From: JAVBLG01 sp031553655
GTDB taxonomy: Bacteria; Desulfobacterota; Desulfovibrionia; Desulfovibrionales; Desulfovibrionaceae
DNA: 64,000 nucleotides
Direction of reading: 5' to 3'
Assembly (NCBI GenBank): GCA_031553655.1
Contig: JAVBLG010000007.1
Coordinates: 1 to 64,000 of the forward strand
Part shown: piece after piece, positions 51,669 through 60,128 of the stretch
How the letters are laid out: the number at the start of each line of letters is the position of its first letter
Position numbering within the stretch: the stretch's first letter is position 1
The notes under the pieces: generated by a model
The model's input: only the letters and a program-made list of their open reading frames with translations
The model's database searches: none
Told to the model about the DNA's origin: nothing
Program-made: the position numbers and the translations under genes

Positions 51669-53090
51669 ATGAGCAAAAAGCAAATGTTCTCCATTGGGAC
51701 CGCCCTGGCGTTAATGTTGGGGATGATGTTTCTAACCCCGGAAATGGACGGTCTCACCCATGCCGGCAAAGCCGCGCTAGGCGTGGGGCTTTTCGCCATT
51801 ACCGTGTGGATTACCCAGGCTCTGGACGACGCCCAGAGCGGCTTTTGTATTGTAGTTTTCCTGGTGCTCTTCAAGGCTGCCAAAGTCGGCACGGCTTTTT
51901 CCGGATTCGCCAGTACCGGCGTATGGATAGTAATGCTGGGCATGGTCATGGCCGCGGGCATGGAAATGAGCGGGCTTTCCAAGCGCATAGCCCTGCACAC
52001 CGTGGCCAAGGTCGGCAAGTCGGCCTCGTCGCTGTATTGGGGCATTGCCACCATTACCATGATCATGACTTTTTTCATTCCCTCGCTGGCGGCCAAAACC
52101 CTGCTGGTTCTGCCCATCATCACCCAGATGGGTCTGGCTTTCGGCGCGGAAAAGGGCAAGAGCAGCCTGGTTAAAGGTCTTGTTTTTATCGTAACCATCA
52201 CCGGCACCATCTATTGTATAGGTATTCTTACCTCGCACGCCGCCAACCCCATCACCGCCGCCCTGCTTGAAAAGAGCACCGGCAAGGCTATTTCCTGGGC
52301 TGAATGGTTCATGATTGGCGGCCCGCCGGCCCTGCTTTGCGGCTATCTGGCTGTGCCGATCATCCTGAAGCTGTTCCCGCCCGACGTAACCGATGTCAGC
52401 GAAGGCCGCGCCGTTATCCAGAGAGAACTGGAAAAGCTCGGCCCGATCACCATGCGTGAAAAATATACCCTTATCCTTTTCCTCCTTACCCTGATCTTCT
52501 GGGCTACCGACAAGCTGCACGGGGTCAACCCCACTTTGGTGGCCATGTGTACGGTACTCGGCATTATCGCCCCCGGCCCCCAACAGGTAATGACCTGGAA
52601 GGTGGCGGAAAAGAAGGTTCCCTGGAATATTTTCATCGTGTACGGAGCCGGTCTTTCCATGGGCGCGGTGCTGGTGAGCAGCGGCGCGGCCGCCTGGCTG
52701 GCCAACACTTTCTTTTATCCGCTCATGAACTTTGACCTGCGTCTTCAGGTGGTATTCTTCATCTGGCTGCTGCTGGTTCTGCAAGTAATGTTCACCGGCG
52801 CGGGACCCAAGACCACGGCCCTTACCCCGGTTATCATCGCCTTTGCCGTAAGCATGGCCGCCGCCAAGGGTATAGGCGACATCACTCCCTTTGTGCTGCT
52901 GATTGGTATGAACATGCTGCACCAGTACCTGCTGCCGGTTTCCAACCTGCCGAACATCATCGGTCTGGCCACCGAAGAAATAACCGCGACAGAACTAATC
53001 AAGACCGGCGCGATCATGAGTATTTACGGCGCCGTCTTCATGACCATCATGGTGTACACCTATTGGTCCTGGATCGGATTGTTCAAATAG
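51669..53090 (+). CDS. SLC13/DASS-family anion transporter (first of three)
   Basis: A 473-residue, roughly 11-helix membrane protein of the divalent anion:sodium symporter family. Segments: LTHAGKAALGVGLFAITVWI, SHAANPITAALLEKS, FTGAGPKTTALTPVIIAF and LPVSNLPNIIGLATEE. Such proteins import or exchange C4 dicarboxylates, citrate or 2-oxoglutarate, or tartrate. Start at 51669 has AAGGAG; a longer frame upstream overlaps the terminator zone. It lies between sucD and the hydroxyacid dehydrogenase genes, so a 2-hydroxyacid or dicarboxylate is a sensible substrate. Confidence 0.85.
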   Translation: MSKKQMFSIGTALALMLGMMFLTPEMDGLTHAGKAALGVGLFAITVWITQALDDAQSGFCIVVFLVLFKAAKVGTAFSGFASTGVWIVMLGMVMAAGMEMSGLSKRIALHTVAKVGKSASSLYWGIATITMIMTFFIPSLAAKTLLVLPIITQMGLAFGAEKGKSSLVKGLVFIVTITGTIYCIGILTSHAANPITAALLEKSTGKAISWAEWFMIGGPPALLCGYLAVPIILKLFPPDVTDVSEGRAVIQRELEKLGPITMREKYTLILFLLTLIFWATDKLHGVNPTLVAMCTVLGIIAPGPQQVMTWKVAEKKVPWNIFIVYGAGLSMGAVLVSSGAAAWLANTFFYPLMNFDLRLQVVFFIWLLLVLQVMFTGAGPKTTALTPVIIAFAVSMAAAKGIGDITPFVLLIGMNMLHQYLLPVSNLPNIIGLATEEITATELIKTGAIMSIYGAVFMTIMVYTYWSWIGLFK

Positions 53091-53092
53091 TA

Positions 53093-53234
53093 GCGACTCA
53101 AAAAAGCGTCTTTTACCCTCTGGACGGCGTTAAGCTGTGATTCCGATCCAGGTCTATATTAAGAAAAATACTATCCCTGGCTCGGGATCACAGCTTTCCT
53201 TGCCAGGGTACAAAATCCATCTTTTTAGAGCCGC
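53093..53234. repeat. Palindromic repeat, family C copy
   Basis: About 142 bp with outer ends GCGACTCAAAAA and TTTTTAGAGCCGC, and inner CCCTGG / CCAGGG and AAGCTGTGAT... ATCACAGCTT stems. It is the same design as 55871-56002 and starts two bases after the transporter stop codon. Confidence 0.7.
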
Positions 53235-53317
53235 CACTATTGCTCTTTATCACGGTTTACGTTTGTTATGTGGCGTTCCCGTATGTAACGGCAATATAGC
53301 GGCTTAAGGAGAAATAT

Positions 53318-54688
53318 ATGAGCTATGTCACGGAATTAACCGCCGAGCATAAAAAATTCCTTTCGGATTTGCTTGGCGAAGAAGCCATTTTTGATCCTGC
53401 GGCCCTGAAGGCCTACTCCTCCGACGCTTCCCTCACCAAGGGCATAGCCCTGGCCGCGGCCCGCCCGCGCAATGTGGAGCAGGTACAGGCCTTAATGCGC
53501 TTTTGCTATGAAAACAACATTGTCGTGCATCCGCGCGGCCGGGGCACCAGCCTTTCCGGCGGAGCGGCTCCCACCGTTCCCGGCATTGTGGTTTCGCTGC
53601 TGGGCATGGACAAAATTATCGAAATATCCGACACCGACTTTGTGGCCGAAGTGGAAGCCGGGGCCTGCACGGCCACCTTCCAGGCCGAAGTGTCCAAACG
53701 CGGCCTGTTTTATCCCCCGGATCCGGCCAGCGGCAAAGCTTCCACCCTGGGCGGTAATGTCATTACCTGTGCCGGAGGCCTGCGCGCGGTAAGATACGGG
53801 GTTACCCGCGACTATGTTCTGGGCTGCGAACTGGTAACCGCCGACGGCACTCTATTGAAACTGGGCGGCCGCATGCACAAGGATGTGATCGGCCTGGACC
53901 TTCTGCGCCTGGTTGTGGGTTCGGAAGGAACCTTGGGCATTCTCACCAAGCTCATACTGAAGTTGCTGCCCAAGCCCGAAGCCTCGGCCTCGCTGCTTGC
54001 CGGATACGCCAGCGTGGACGAAGCCGCAGCCTCCATGGGCAGAGTTTTCGCTGCGGGTATTCTGCCCTGCGCCGTTGAAATTATGAACTCCACCGTGGTG
54101 GATGTGCTCAAGAAAACCGGTGAATGCCCCTGGCCCGACTCGGTGCGCGCCCTGCTGCTCTTCCAGGTTGACGGTAGCAAGGACACCGTGCCCATGGAGA
54201 TAGAACGCCTCTCGCGTCAACTCGGCCAGGTAATCTGGCAGAAAAACGGCGTGGGCGCGGAAGAAGAAGCGTTGTGGGCTTTCCGCCGCCGTGTGACTTC
54301 TTCGGCCTATATTCTCGGCCCCGACCGCATCGGCGGCGATATGGCCGTGCCCAGAGGCAAAATACCCGAAGCCATCCGCCGCTTCGAAGAGATCGCCGCC
54401 AAGAACGGCAAGATTATCCTGGCTTACGGTCATGCCGGCGACGGCAACATCCACGCCAACGTGCATTATGACATATCCGATCCCGACGACAAGGCCCGCA
54501 CCATCAAAACTCATCACGAACTTGACGAAGCCGTATTGGATATGAGCGGCAGCGTTTCCGGCGAGCATGGCGGAGGCAGCCTCAAGGATGTTGGCCTTCA
54601 GCTCGGCAAAGCCGAGCACGCGATGATGCGCGCCGTGCGCAAGGTCTTCGATCCCAAGGGGATCTTGAATCCGGGAAAGGGTTATTAA
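53318..54688 (+). CDS. FAD-linked 2-hydroxyacid dehydrogenase subunit (GlcD/D-2-hydroxyglutarate dehydrogenase type)
   Basis: A 456-residue flavoprotein of the FAD-linked oxidase family. FAD-binding domain with PHRGRGTSLSGGAAPTVPGI, FYPPDPASGKASTLGGNVIT and GVTRDYVLGCELVTADGTLL; C-terminal FAD-oxidase domain with GHAGDGNIHANVHYD and SGSVSGEHGGGSLKD. Members oxidise D-lactate, glycolate or D-2-hydroxyglutarate. AAGGAGA precedes ATG. The Fe-S partner gene starts 65 bp later. Substrate not decidable from sequence; the setting suggests D-2-hydroxyglutarate or a similar acid. Confidence 0.87.
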   Translation: MSYVTELTAEHKKFLSDLLGEEAIFDPAALKAYSSDASLTKGIALAAARPRNVEQVQALMRFCYENNIVVHPRGRGTSLSGGAAPTVPGIVVSLLGMDKIIEISDTDFVAEVEAGACTATFQAEVSKRGLFYPPDPASGKASTLGGNVITCAGGLRAVRYGVTRDYVLGCELVTADGTLLKLGGRMHKDVIGLDLLRLVVGSEGTLGILTKLILKLLPKPEASASLLAGYASVDEAAASMGRVFAAGILPCAVEIMNSTVVDVLKKTGECPWPDSVRALLLFQVDGSKDTVPMEIERLSRQLGQVIWQKNGVGAEEEALWAFRRRVTSSAYILGPDRIGGDMAVPRGKIPEAIRRFEEIAAKNGKIILAYGHAGDGNIHANVHYDISDPDDKARTIKTHHELDEAVLDMSGSVSGEHGGGSLKDVGLQLGKAEHAMMRAVRKVFDPKGILNPGKGY

Positions 54689-54753
54689 TAATTTAGAAAC
54701 AAAGCTGATTGTCTTAATATAAATTAAGATGCATCGGTTGCTGGAGTAAAAAA

Positions 54754-55875
54754 GTGAAACGCGGTTGCACACAATGCGGGGAATGCCTCAATGTCTGCCC
54801 GGTTTTCCGGCAGTACAAGCGTGAGGAATACGCCCCCAGAGGCAAAAGAATTCTGCTCGAACCCCTGGACGCCGGAACATCGGACCTCTCCTGGGCCGAA
54901 GCCGCTAAACTGTCCAGACTGTGCGCCGGTTGCGGCAAATGCGCCCAGGCCTGCGCCCGCAAACTCTCAACTGCCGATCTGCTGGCTGACGTGCGCTCCC
55001 AAAATCCGCACTGGACACAGTTTCTCTGGGAACTGTGGATCCGCCGCATGGGACCGCTGTGGCCCTCGCTGGGCCGTCTGGCCGATCTGGCTCCGAATGC
55101 TGTTGTGCCCGATGCACTGCATTCTTCCCTCATCACCGCCAAAGCCATGGTCAAGCCGCCGGAAGAAGCCCCTTGGACGCGCCTTTCCCGCGACAAGGAC
55201 AAATCGTTCACCCCGGAACCTGTGGTGATCTTTGCCGGATGCACAGCCAACAACGTGCGCCCGGCCTGGAAGGAAAAAGCCTCCGCCCTGCTTGAGTCGT
55301 GGGGTTACAAGCTGCTCAACGATTCCGGATTCACCTGCTGCGGCGGCACCATGCACCATGCGGGACAATACAAGGCCATGCGCGACATGCGCGAAACCAA
55401 CGTGGCCCACTGGTGGGCGCTGGGCAAGCCGCGCATCGCGGCCTTCTGCGCCTCGTGCCATCACAGTTTAATGGAATATGGCGAAGACGTGCTTGGCGAA
55501 GACGCCGCCGACTGGAAGGCCAAGGTTACACCCCTAAGTGGGTTGCTGGTCAACCCCAAGTCGGAATTGACCGGCCGCGCCCCGGCCGCGTGGGGCTATC
55601 ATAAGCCCTGCCACTGGGGGCTCAAAGATCCGGATGGGCCGTTCCTTAAAGGAATTCTGCCCGGCATGAGCAAAAGCGGCGATTTGTGCTGCGGTATGGG
55701 CGGCATTCTTAAAATGACCGATCCGGATCTGTCCATGCACATGGCCGAAGACTGCCTAAAGCAGTTTGACGATAAAACCGAACGCCTGCTCACCGGATGC
55801 AGCGGTTGCACCATGCAATTGTCGGCCCTGAAGAAACCAGGCTTTGTCCGCCACTGGCTCGACGTCGTTTCATAA
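54754..55875 (+). CDS. Fe-S subunit of the hydroxyacid dehydrogenase (GlcF-like)
   Basis: A 373-residue protein with two [4Fe-4S] motifs at the N-terminus (CTQCGECLNVCPVF and CAGCGKCAQACARK) and two CCG domains: GFTCCGGTMHHAGQ and DLCCGMGGILKMTDPDL, as in GlcF and HdrD. It passes electrons from the flavoprotein to quinone or another carrier. The start is GTG at 54754 with GGAG upstream; an ATG at 54729 is out of frame. Its stop overlaps the left end of a palindromic repeat. Confidence 0.87.
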   Translation: MKRGCTQCGECLNVCPVFRQYKREEYAPRGKRILLEPLDAGTSDLSWAEAAKLSRLCAGCGKCAQACARKLSTADLLADVRSQNPHWTQFLWELWIRRMGPLWPSLGRLADLAPNAVVPDALHSSLITAKAMVKPPEEAPWTRLSRDKDKSFTPEPVVIFAGCTANNVRPAWKEKASALLESWGYKLLNDSGFTCCGGTMHHAGQYKAMRDMRETNVAHWWALGKPRIAAFCASCHHSLMEYGEDVLGEDAADWKAKVTPLSGLLVNPKSELTGRAPAAWGYHKPCHWGLKDPDGPFLKGILPGMSKSGDLCCGMGGILKMTDPDLSMHMAEDCLKQFDDKTERLLTGCSGCTMQLSALKKPGFVRHWLDVVS

Positions 55876-56002
55876 AAAGCGTCTTTTGTCCCCCTGGATT
55901 TGTCAAACGGCAACTTCCGTCCAGGGCTGTACCACAAGAAATACTATCCCTGGCCGGGAATTGCCGTTTTCCTCGCCAGGGAACAAAATCAATCTTTTTA
56001 TG
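55871..56002. repeat. Palindromic repeat, family C copy
   Basis: About 132 bp with outer ends CATAAAAAG / CTTTTTATG, CCCTGG / CCAGGG and ACGGCAA / TTGCCGT stems. It covers most of the gap before the next transporter and includes the stop codon (55873-55875) of the Fe-S gene. Confidence 0.75.
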
Positions 56003-56085
56003 ACCAGTCTCCACCCCAACGCAAAAAATAATAACAAACGCCCGCGGATCGTCCATAAGGCGGCAAAAAACCAGAGGGACTCGCC

Positions 56086-57552
56086 ATGGCTAACAAATTT
56101 GAGGAATATGGCAAAAAATACGGCAATTACATAGCTCTTGCCGTAGCGCTCATCGTGTGGATGCTGCCCACGCCCGAGTCGATGAACATCACCCAGCACA
56201 AACTCCTTACCATCTTCGCCGGTTCAGTGGTGCTCTGGATAACCTTGAGCGTAAGCGTGGCCACCAGTGCCATCATTATTGTGCCTATGCTTTATCTTTG
56301 GGTAGGCAATGCCACCGGGGCCATGAAAAACGGCGCGCTGGTCCACAATGCTTCCTTCGCCTTGTCGGGCTACGGCTCGCCGGCGCTGTGGATGTTGGTT
56401 ACCGGCTTCATCATCTCCATTGCCATGACCGAAACCGGCATTGCCCGGCGTCTGGCCCTGCACATGATGCGCATGTTCGGGCGTACGCCCTTTGGCGCCA
56501 TCATGGCCCCGCTTTTCGCCAACCTGATCATTGCTCCGCTCACTCCGTCCAATACGGCGCGCACCGCGGCCATGCTGCCCATAGTGGAAGGTGTGGCCCA
56601 AGCCTACAAGGCTGAGCGCGGCACGAGCAACTTCGGCAAATGCCTGTTCCTGGCCAATGCCTTTGCTTCCAATATCACCGCCGGCGGCTTCCTCACCGCC
56701 ACCATTCCCAACCCTGTGGCCATGGGCATGATCATCGCGGCCATCGGCGGTACGGCCGTGTCCCACACTTCCTGGGCTTTCTGGGCTTTGGCCGCCGTGC
56801 CCACCACCATTATTCTGCTCGTTGCCTCGGTCTTTGTTCTGCGCTGGATCTTCCCCCCGGAAATGAATTCCATTCCCGGCGGCCTGGCTTACATTGACGA
56901 TGAACTAAAAGCCATGGGGCCTCTTTCCGCAAGAGAAATCAAGGCGCTGTGCTTCTTCCTGCTGGCTCTGGCGCTCTGGTCCACCGACATGTGGCATCAT
57001 CTCAACTCCACCATGCTGGCCTTTGCTGTCAGCGCCCTTATTCTCCTACCCGGCATCGGCGTGCTCACCTGGAAGGAAGCCCAGAAGGGCATTCCGTGGG
57101 AACTTTTTGTCTATTTCGGCGGTGTCATCACCTTGAGTAACGTGCTCACTCAAACCGACGCCTTCGGCTGGGTAATCAAGAACCTGGTGGCCGCCCTGGG
57201 CCTGCAGGGCATCGGCATGCTGCCTCTGACCATAGGGTTGATGGGCTTCACCATTTTCAGCCATATCATCTGGTCCACCACCACGGCCATGGCCGGGGTC
57301 ATGATTCCCATTTACATCGGACTGGCCAAGGCCTTCGGCTTCCCCATCGTGGCATTTGTGCTGCCTCAGGCCATTCTTATGGGCTATGCCCTGTTCCTGC
57401 CCTTTAACACCATGGGCAATATCATCATGTTCGGCGCTGGTTATTATACCGTGCCCGAGCAATTGAAGGCTTCGCTCAGCGTGGGCATGGTGGCATGGAT
57501 ATTGTGGGCAATAACCGCCATCGTGTGGTTCCCGATTATCGGCTTGTATTGA
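56086..57552 (+). CDS. SLC13/DASS-family anion transporter (second of three)
   Basis: A 488-residue membrane protein. The SNT-type motif PLTPSNTARTAAMLPIVEG (about residues 149-167), then FLTATIPNPVAMGMIIA and HIIWSTTTAMAGVMIPI mark it as a dicarboxylate/2-oxoacid transporter of the DASS group. It differs clearly from the protein at 51669. It precedes the LarA-like gene by 18 bp and is probably cotranscribed with it. Confidence 0.86.
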   Translation: MANKFEEYGKKYGNYIALAVALIVWMLPTPESMNITQHKLLTIFAGSVVLWITLSVSVATSAIIIVPMLYLWVGNATGAMKNGALVHNASFALSGYGSPALWMLVTGFIISIAMTETGIARRLALHMMRMFGRTPFGAIMAPLFANLIIAPLTPSNTARTAAMLPIVEGVAQAYKAERGTSNFGKCLFLANAFASNITAGGFLTATIPNPVAMGMIIAAIGGTAVSHTSWAFWALAAVPTTIILLVASVFVLRWIFPPEMNSIPGGLAYIDDELKAMGPLSAREIKALCFFLLALALWSTDMWHHLNSTMLAFAVSALILLPGIGVLTWKEAQKGIPWELFVYFGGVITLSNVLTQTDAFGWVIKNLVAALGLQGIGMLPLTIGLMGFTIFSHIIWSTTTAMAGVMIPIYIGLAKAFGFPIVAFVLPQAILMGYALFLPFNTMGNIIMFGAGYYTVPEQLKASLSVGMVAWILWAITAIVWFPIIGLY

Positions 57553-57570
57553 TTTTAAGGAGAACCGCTT

Positions 57571-58848
57571 ATGATTCCTTCTCCGCCCTTCCCAAAAATG
57601 GCGCGCGTAAAGCAAGAATTCGCGCGCCCCAAGATAGATGACATTATCGCGGCCACAGCCAAGGAAATGAAACTCCTGGCCCCGCGCATCAAACCCGGCT
57701 CCACCGTGGGCATAACCGTGGGCAGCCGGGGCATACAGAACATATTGACCATACTCGACGGAGTGATCGCGGCAGTACGCACCAGTGGAGCTACGCCGGT
57801 ACTTCTGGCGGCCATGGGCAGCCACGGCGGCGGCACTGAAGCCGGGCAAAAAGAAGTGCTCGACAGCCTGGGCATTACCGAAGAACGCCTGGGAGCCAAG
57901 GTAATCACCTGCGCCTCGGGCCGGGAAATCGGCGTAACCTCCGGAGGTCTGCACGCCTATATGCTGGACTCGGCCTTTGCCGTGGACGCCATTCTTCCGG
58001 TCAACCGCGTAAAAACCCACACTTCGTTCAAAGGTTGTGTGGAAAGCGGTCTGGCCAAAAAACTGGTGGTTGGTCTTGGCGGCCCCCCCGGAGCCCAGCA
58101 ATTCCACTCCATAGGCGATTCTTCGGCCCTTGCCCCTCTGCTGGTTGATGTAACCGAGGTCATTTTGGAAAAAATGCCGGTTATCGGCGGCTTGGCCATA
58201 GTGGAAAACGCCTATGAGGAAACAGCCAAAATCGAAGCCGTGCTTTCGGAAAATCTGCTGAAAAGGGAAGAAGAACTGCTGTCCTGGTCCAAAACGCTCA
58301 TGCCCAGCCTGCCATCGGAACGTCTCGACGCGCTGGTGGTGGAAGAAATGGGCAAAAACTTCAGCGGTACCGGGGTGGACACCAACATCACCGGGCGGCT
58401 GCGCATCCCCAGACAGCCGGATATGGACAGCCCGGTGATCCGTTACATATCCGTGCTGGATCTTTCGGAAGAATCCCACGGCAATGCCACGGGCGTGGGC
58501 CTGGTGGACTTTGTAACCAAAAAACTGGTGGACAAAATCGACCGCAAAGCCACTTATTTGAACAACCTTACCACCACTTTTGTAACCAGAGCCTTCATTC
58601 CCATGTATTTCGACACGGAAAAGGAAACCCTGGATGCCATGCTGCACTGTGTGCGCAATACCCCGCTGGAACAGTTGCGCGTGGTATTTGTGCCCAATAC
58701 GCTTTTCCTAACCGACTGCTATGTAAGTGAAGCCCTGCTGCCGGAACTGGAAAAAAGCGGGCGTTGCACTATTGTAAGCGGCCCGGAAGAAGTAAAGTTT
58801 GACGACAAGGGCAACCTGATGTTGCGCATCGGTCACCCACACTCCTAA
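57571..58848 (+). CDS. LarA-like (DUF2088) nickel-pincer isomerase homologue
   Basis: A 425-residue protein of the lactate racemase (LarA) superfamily. The N-terminal DUF2088 region has AAMGSHGGGTEAGQ with H85, and VNRVKTHTSFKG with K148 and H150, which can correspond to the pincer-binding residues of LarA (its H108, H174, K184 and H200); H179 follows in QQFHSIGDS. LarA-like enzymes racemise 2-hydroxyacids, and related groups act on malate or 2-hydroxyglutarate (from memory). The cofactor genes larB, larC and larE are not in the window. Setting: a transporter upstream and an oxidase for D-hydroxyacids nearby. Ribosome site AAGGAG. Confidence 0.8.
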   Translation: MIPSPPFPKMARVKQEFARPKIDDIIAATAKEMKLLAPRIKPGSTVGITVGSRGIQNILTILDGVIAAVRTSGATPVLLAAMGSHGGGTEAGQKEVLDSLGITEERLGAKVITCASGREIGVTSGGLHAYMLDSAFAVDAILPVNRVKTHTSFKGCVESGLAKKLVVGLGGPPGAQQFHSIGDSSALAPLLVDVTEVILEKMPVIGGLAIVENAYEETAKIEAVLSENLLKREEELLSWSKTLMPSLPSERLDALVVEEMGKNFSGTGVDTNITGRLRIPRQPDMDSPVIRYISVLDLSEESHGNATGVGLVDFVTKKLVDKIDRKATYLNNLTTTFVTRAFIPMYFDTEKETLDAMLHCVRNTPLEQLRVVFVPNTLFLTDCYVSEALLPELEKSGRCTIVSGPEEVKFDDKGNLMLRIGHPHS

Positions 58849-58872
58849 ACCATTTTCGAACGCATCACCCTG

Positions 58873-58905
58873 GCCCTCGCTGATAATACGGCGGGGGCTT
58901 CTTTT
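58873..58905 (+). terminator. Intrinsic terminator of the transporter-LarA-like unit
   Basis: GCCCTCGC (58873-58880) pairs, with one G-T, with GCGGGGGC (58891-58898), followed by TTCTTTT. It lies between convergent genes and probably stops the plus-strand unit. Confidence 0.65.
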
Positions 58906-58909
58906 GATC

Positions 58910-59656
58910 TTACGATTCTACTCCGGAGCGAAGAACTTTGCGTACACGCCGGAGGGAGCGGGCCTTTCCAGTCGCAAGACTTCGCCACGCTACGCGCCGT
59001 GCGGGCTTATGAGAAGACTCCTTGCTCATTTGCGCCAGGGAAAACGCCTTTGAAGATTCCAGATGCAGTCTGGTTGCCTCCTCGGCTAAATCAGGATCTT
59101 TTTGCGCCAGGGCGTCATAGATGGCGCGGTGTTCTTGCAGGGAATCGCTACGCCGAGCCGGGTTCAGATGGTTGTAGTGCCGTATTCTGACTATGAGGCT
59201 ACCGATGAGGCGGATGATGGCCACCAGCCCCTCACTGCGCGAAGCGGTGAAAATTGCTTCGTGGAACTCCTGCGCGTAGCGGATAATACCCTCGCTGTCA
59301 GTTGCGGAAGAGTATGCGTCGACAATCTTGCGCAAATCCTCAATCTCGGACTCGGTAATACGTTCTGCCGCATTACGGGATATTCTGCTTTCCACAAAAA
59401 TTCTCGCGTCATAAATTTCGCTCAGATCGTCCGTGAAGACTTCCGTCACCCGAGCTCCCCTGTTCGGGATGAGTTCGACGAGTCTCTCTTGCTCCAACTT
59501 GCGGAAAGCTTCACGTAAGGGAATGCGGCTGACGCCCAGCTTCTGGGAAAGTTCCTGCTCCCGGAGCCACTCCCCCGGTTTATACTCGCTCATGAGTATA
59601 CCTTTGCGCAAACAGTCATACGCCTGCTCCCACATGGCCTGCGCGTTTCTCCCCAC
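58910..59656 (-). CDS. GntR-family regulator with FCD domain
   Basis: A 248-residue regulator: winged-helix domain (AYDCLRKGILMSEYKPGEWL, REQELSQKLGVSRIPLREAF) and an FCD effector domain (DLSEIYDARIFVESRISRNA). The start is set at GTG 59656, which has GGAGGAGG with a five-base spacer; the open frame continues far upstream but without a ribosome site or family sequence. Two TTGTATACAA-like sites lie 85-120 bp upstream, so it probably controls itself, and six more lie beside the transporter and aldolase genes. It may bind the substrate of that module. Confidence 0.85.
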   Translation of the reverse strand: MGRNAQAMWEQAYDCLRKGILMSEYKPGEWLREQELSQKLGVSRIPLREAFRKLEQERLVELIPNRGARVTEVFTDDLSEIYDARIFVESRISRNAAERITESEIEDLRKIVDAYSSATDSEGIIRYAQEFHEAIFTASRSEGLVAIIRLIGSLIVRIRHYNHLNPARRSDSLQEHRAIYDALAQKDPDLAEEATRLHLESSKAFSLAQMSKESSHKPARRVAWRSLATGKARSLRRVRKVLRSGVES

Positions 59657-59740
59657 ACCAACCTCCTCCGGCACAAAAAAAAATGATTCCATTATTTGGA
59701 GACAAACCCTATGCTCCCGCACAATCTGGCACTGCAACAA

Positions 59741-59775
59741 TTGCATACAATATAATCCGCAGCGACTGTATACAA
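59741..59775. promoter_or_regulatory. Two candidate GntR operators upstream of the regulator gene
   Basis: TTGCATACAA (59741-59750) and CTGTATACAA (59766-59775) each differ by one base from the palindrome TTGTATACAA found repeatedly at 61558-61812. They lie in the leader region of the GntR gene, suggesting self-control. Confidence 0.6.
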
Positions 59776-59862
59776 AAAAGAAACTGATATCAATGATATT
59801 GCCGGGCAATGTCGCCATACGATGGTTTTTAGTTATCCGGCAAGGAAAAAACTTTGCGTAAA

Positions 59863-59895
59863 ACAGCCCCTCGCTTCGAAAAAACGAGGGGCTGT
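59863..59895. repeat. GACAGCCCC-type hairpin
   Basis: Perfect 11-bp stem ACAGCCCCTCG / CGAGGGGCTGT with an 11-base loop. The same GGGGCTGTC sequence forms the ends of the element at 59979-60128 and part of the hairpin at 45372. It follows a half copy of the 20743 repeat (59815-59860). Confidence 0.6.
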
Positions 59896-59917
59896 CGGGA
59901 CCACCTTTCTTTTGCAA

Positions 59918-59978
59918 ACGGCCCTACCAACGCACGGGCCGTCAGAGCATTTCGCTAATTTCATTCGCAAAACGCTCT
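59918..59978. repeat. Family A copy with GGCCC hairpin
   Basis: ACGGCCC (59918-59924) / GGGCCGT (59936-59942), then the 35-bp palindrome at 59944-59978. The layout is the same as at 24444-24504. It abuts the repeat at 59979. Confidence 0.75.
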
Positions 59979-60128
59979 AGGGGCTGTCTCCAAATAGCGG
60001 ATTTTGATTCAAGGGCAAGGAAAGCGGGCCTTTTTGCGTAGCGGGTGTACTTCTATGGTACTCGACCGGAGCAAAAATGCCCGCTTGACGTAGCCATTGT
60101 ACAAAAGACGCATTTAGAGACAGCCCCT
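59979..60128. repeat. MITE-like element with inverted ends and flanking TA (family B)
   Basis: Ends AGGGGCTGTCTC and GAGACAGCCCCT are perfect 12-bp inverted repeats, with more matching inside (CAAAT... ATTTA). TA stands at both edges (59978-59979 and 60128-60129), as expected of TA-targeting transposition. No transposase frame fits into 150 bp. The inner part (TTTTTGCGTAGCGGGTGTAC... GGAGCAAAAAT) matches the elements at 18554, 20743 and 26964. The right edge forms the TAG stop of the third SLC13 gene. Confidence 0.72.

Noticed and set aside
57046..58647. 533-codon minus-strand open frame opposite the second transporter and the LarA-like gene.
   Set aside because: It crosses the border between two well supported plus-strand genes; the product is of antisense-like composition.
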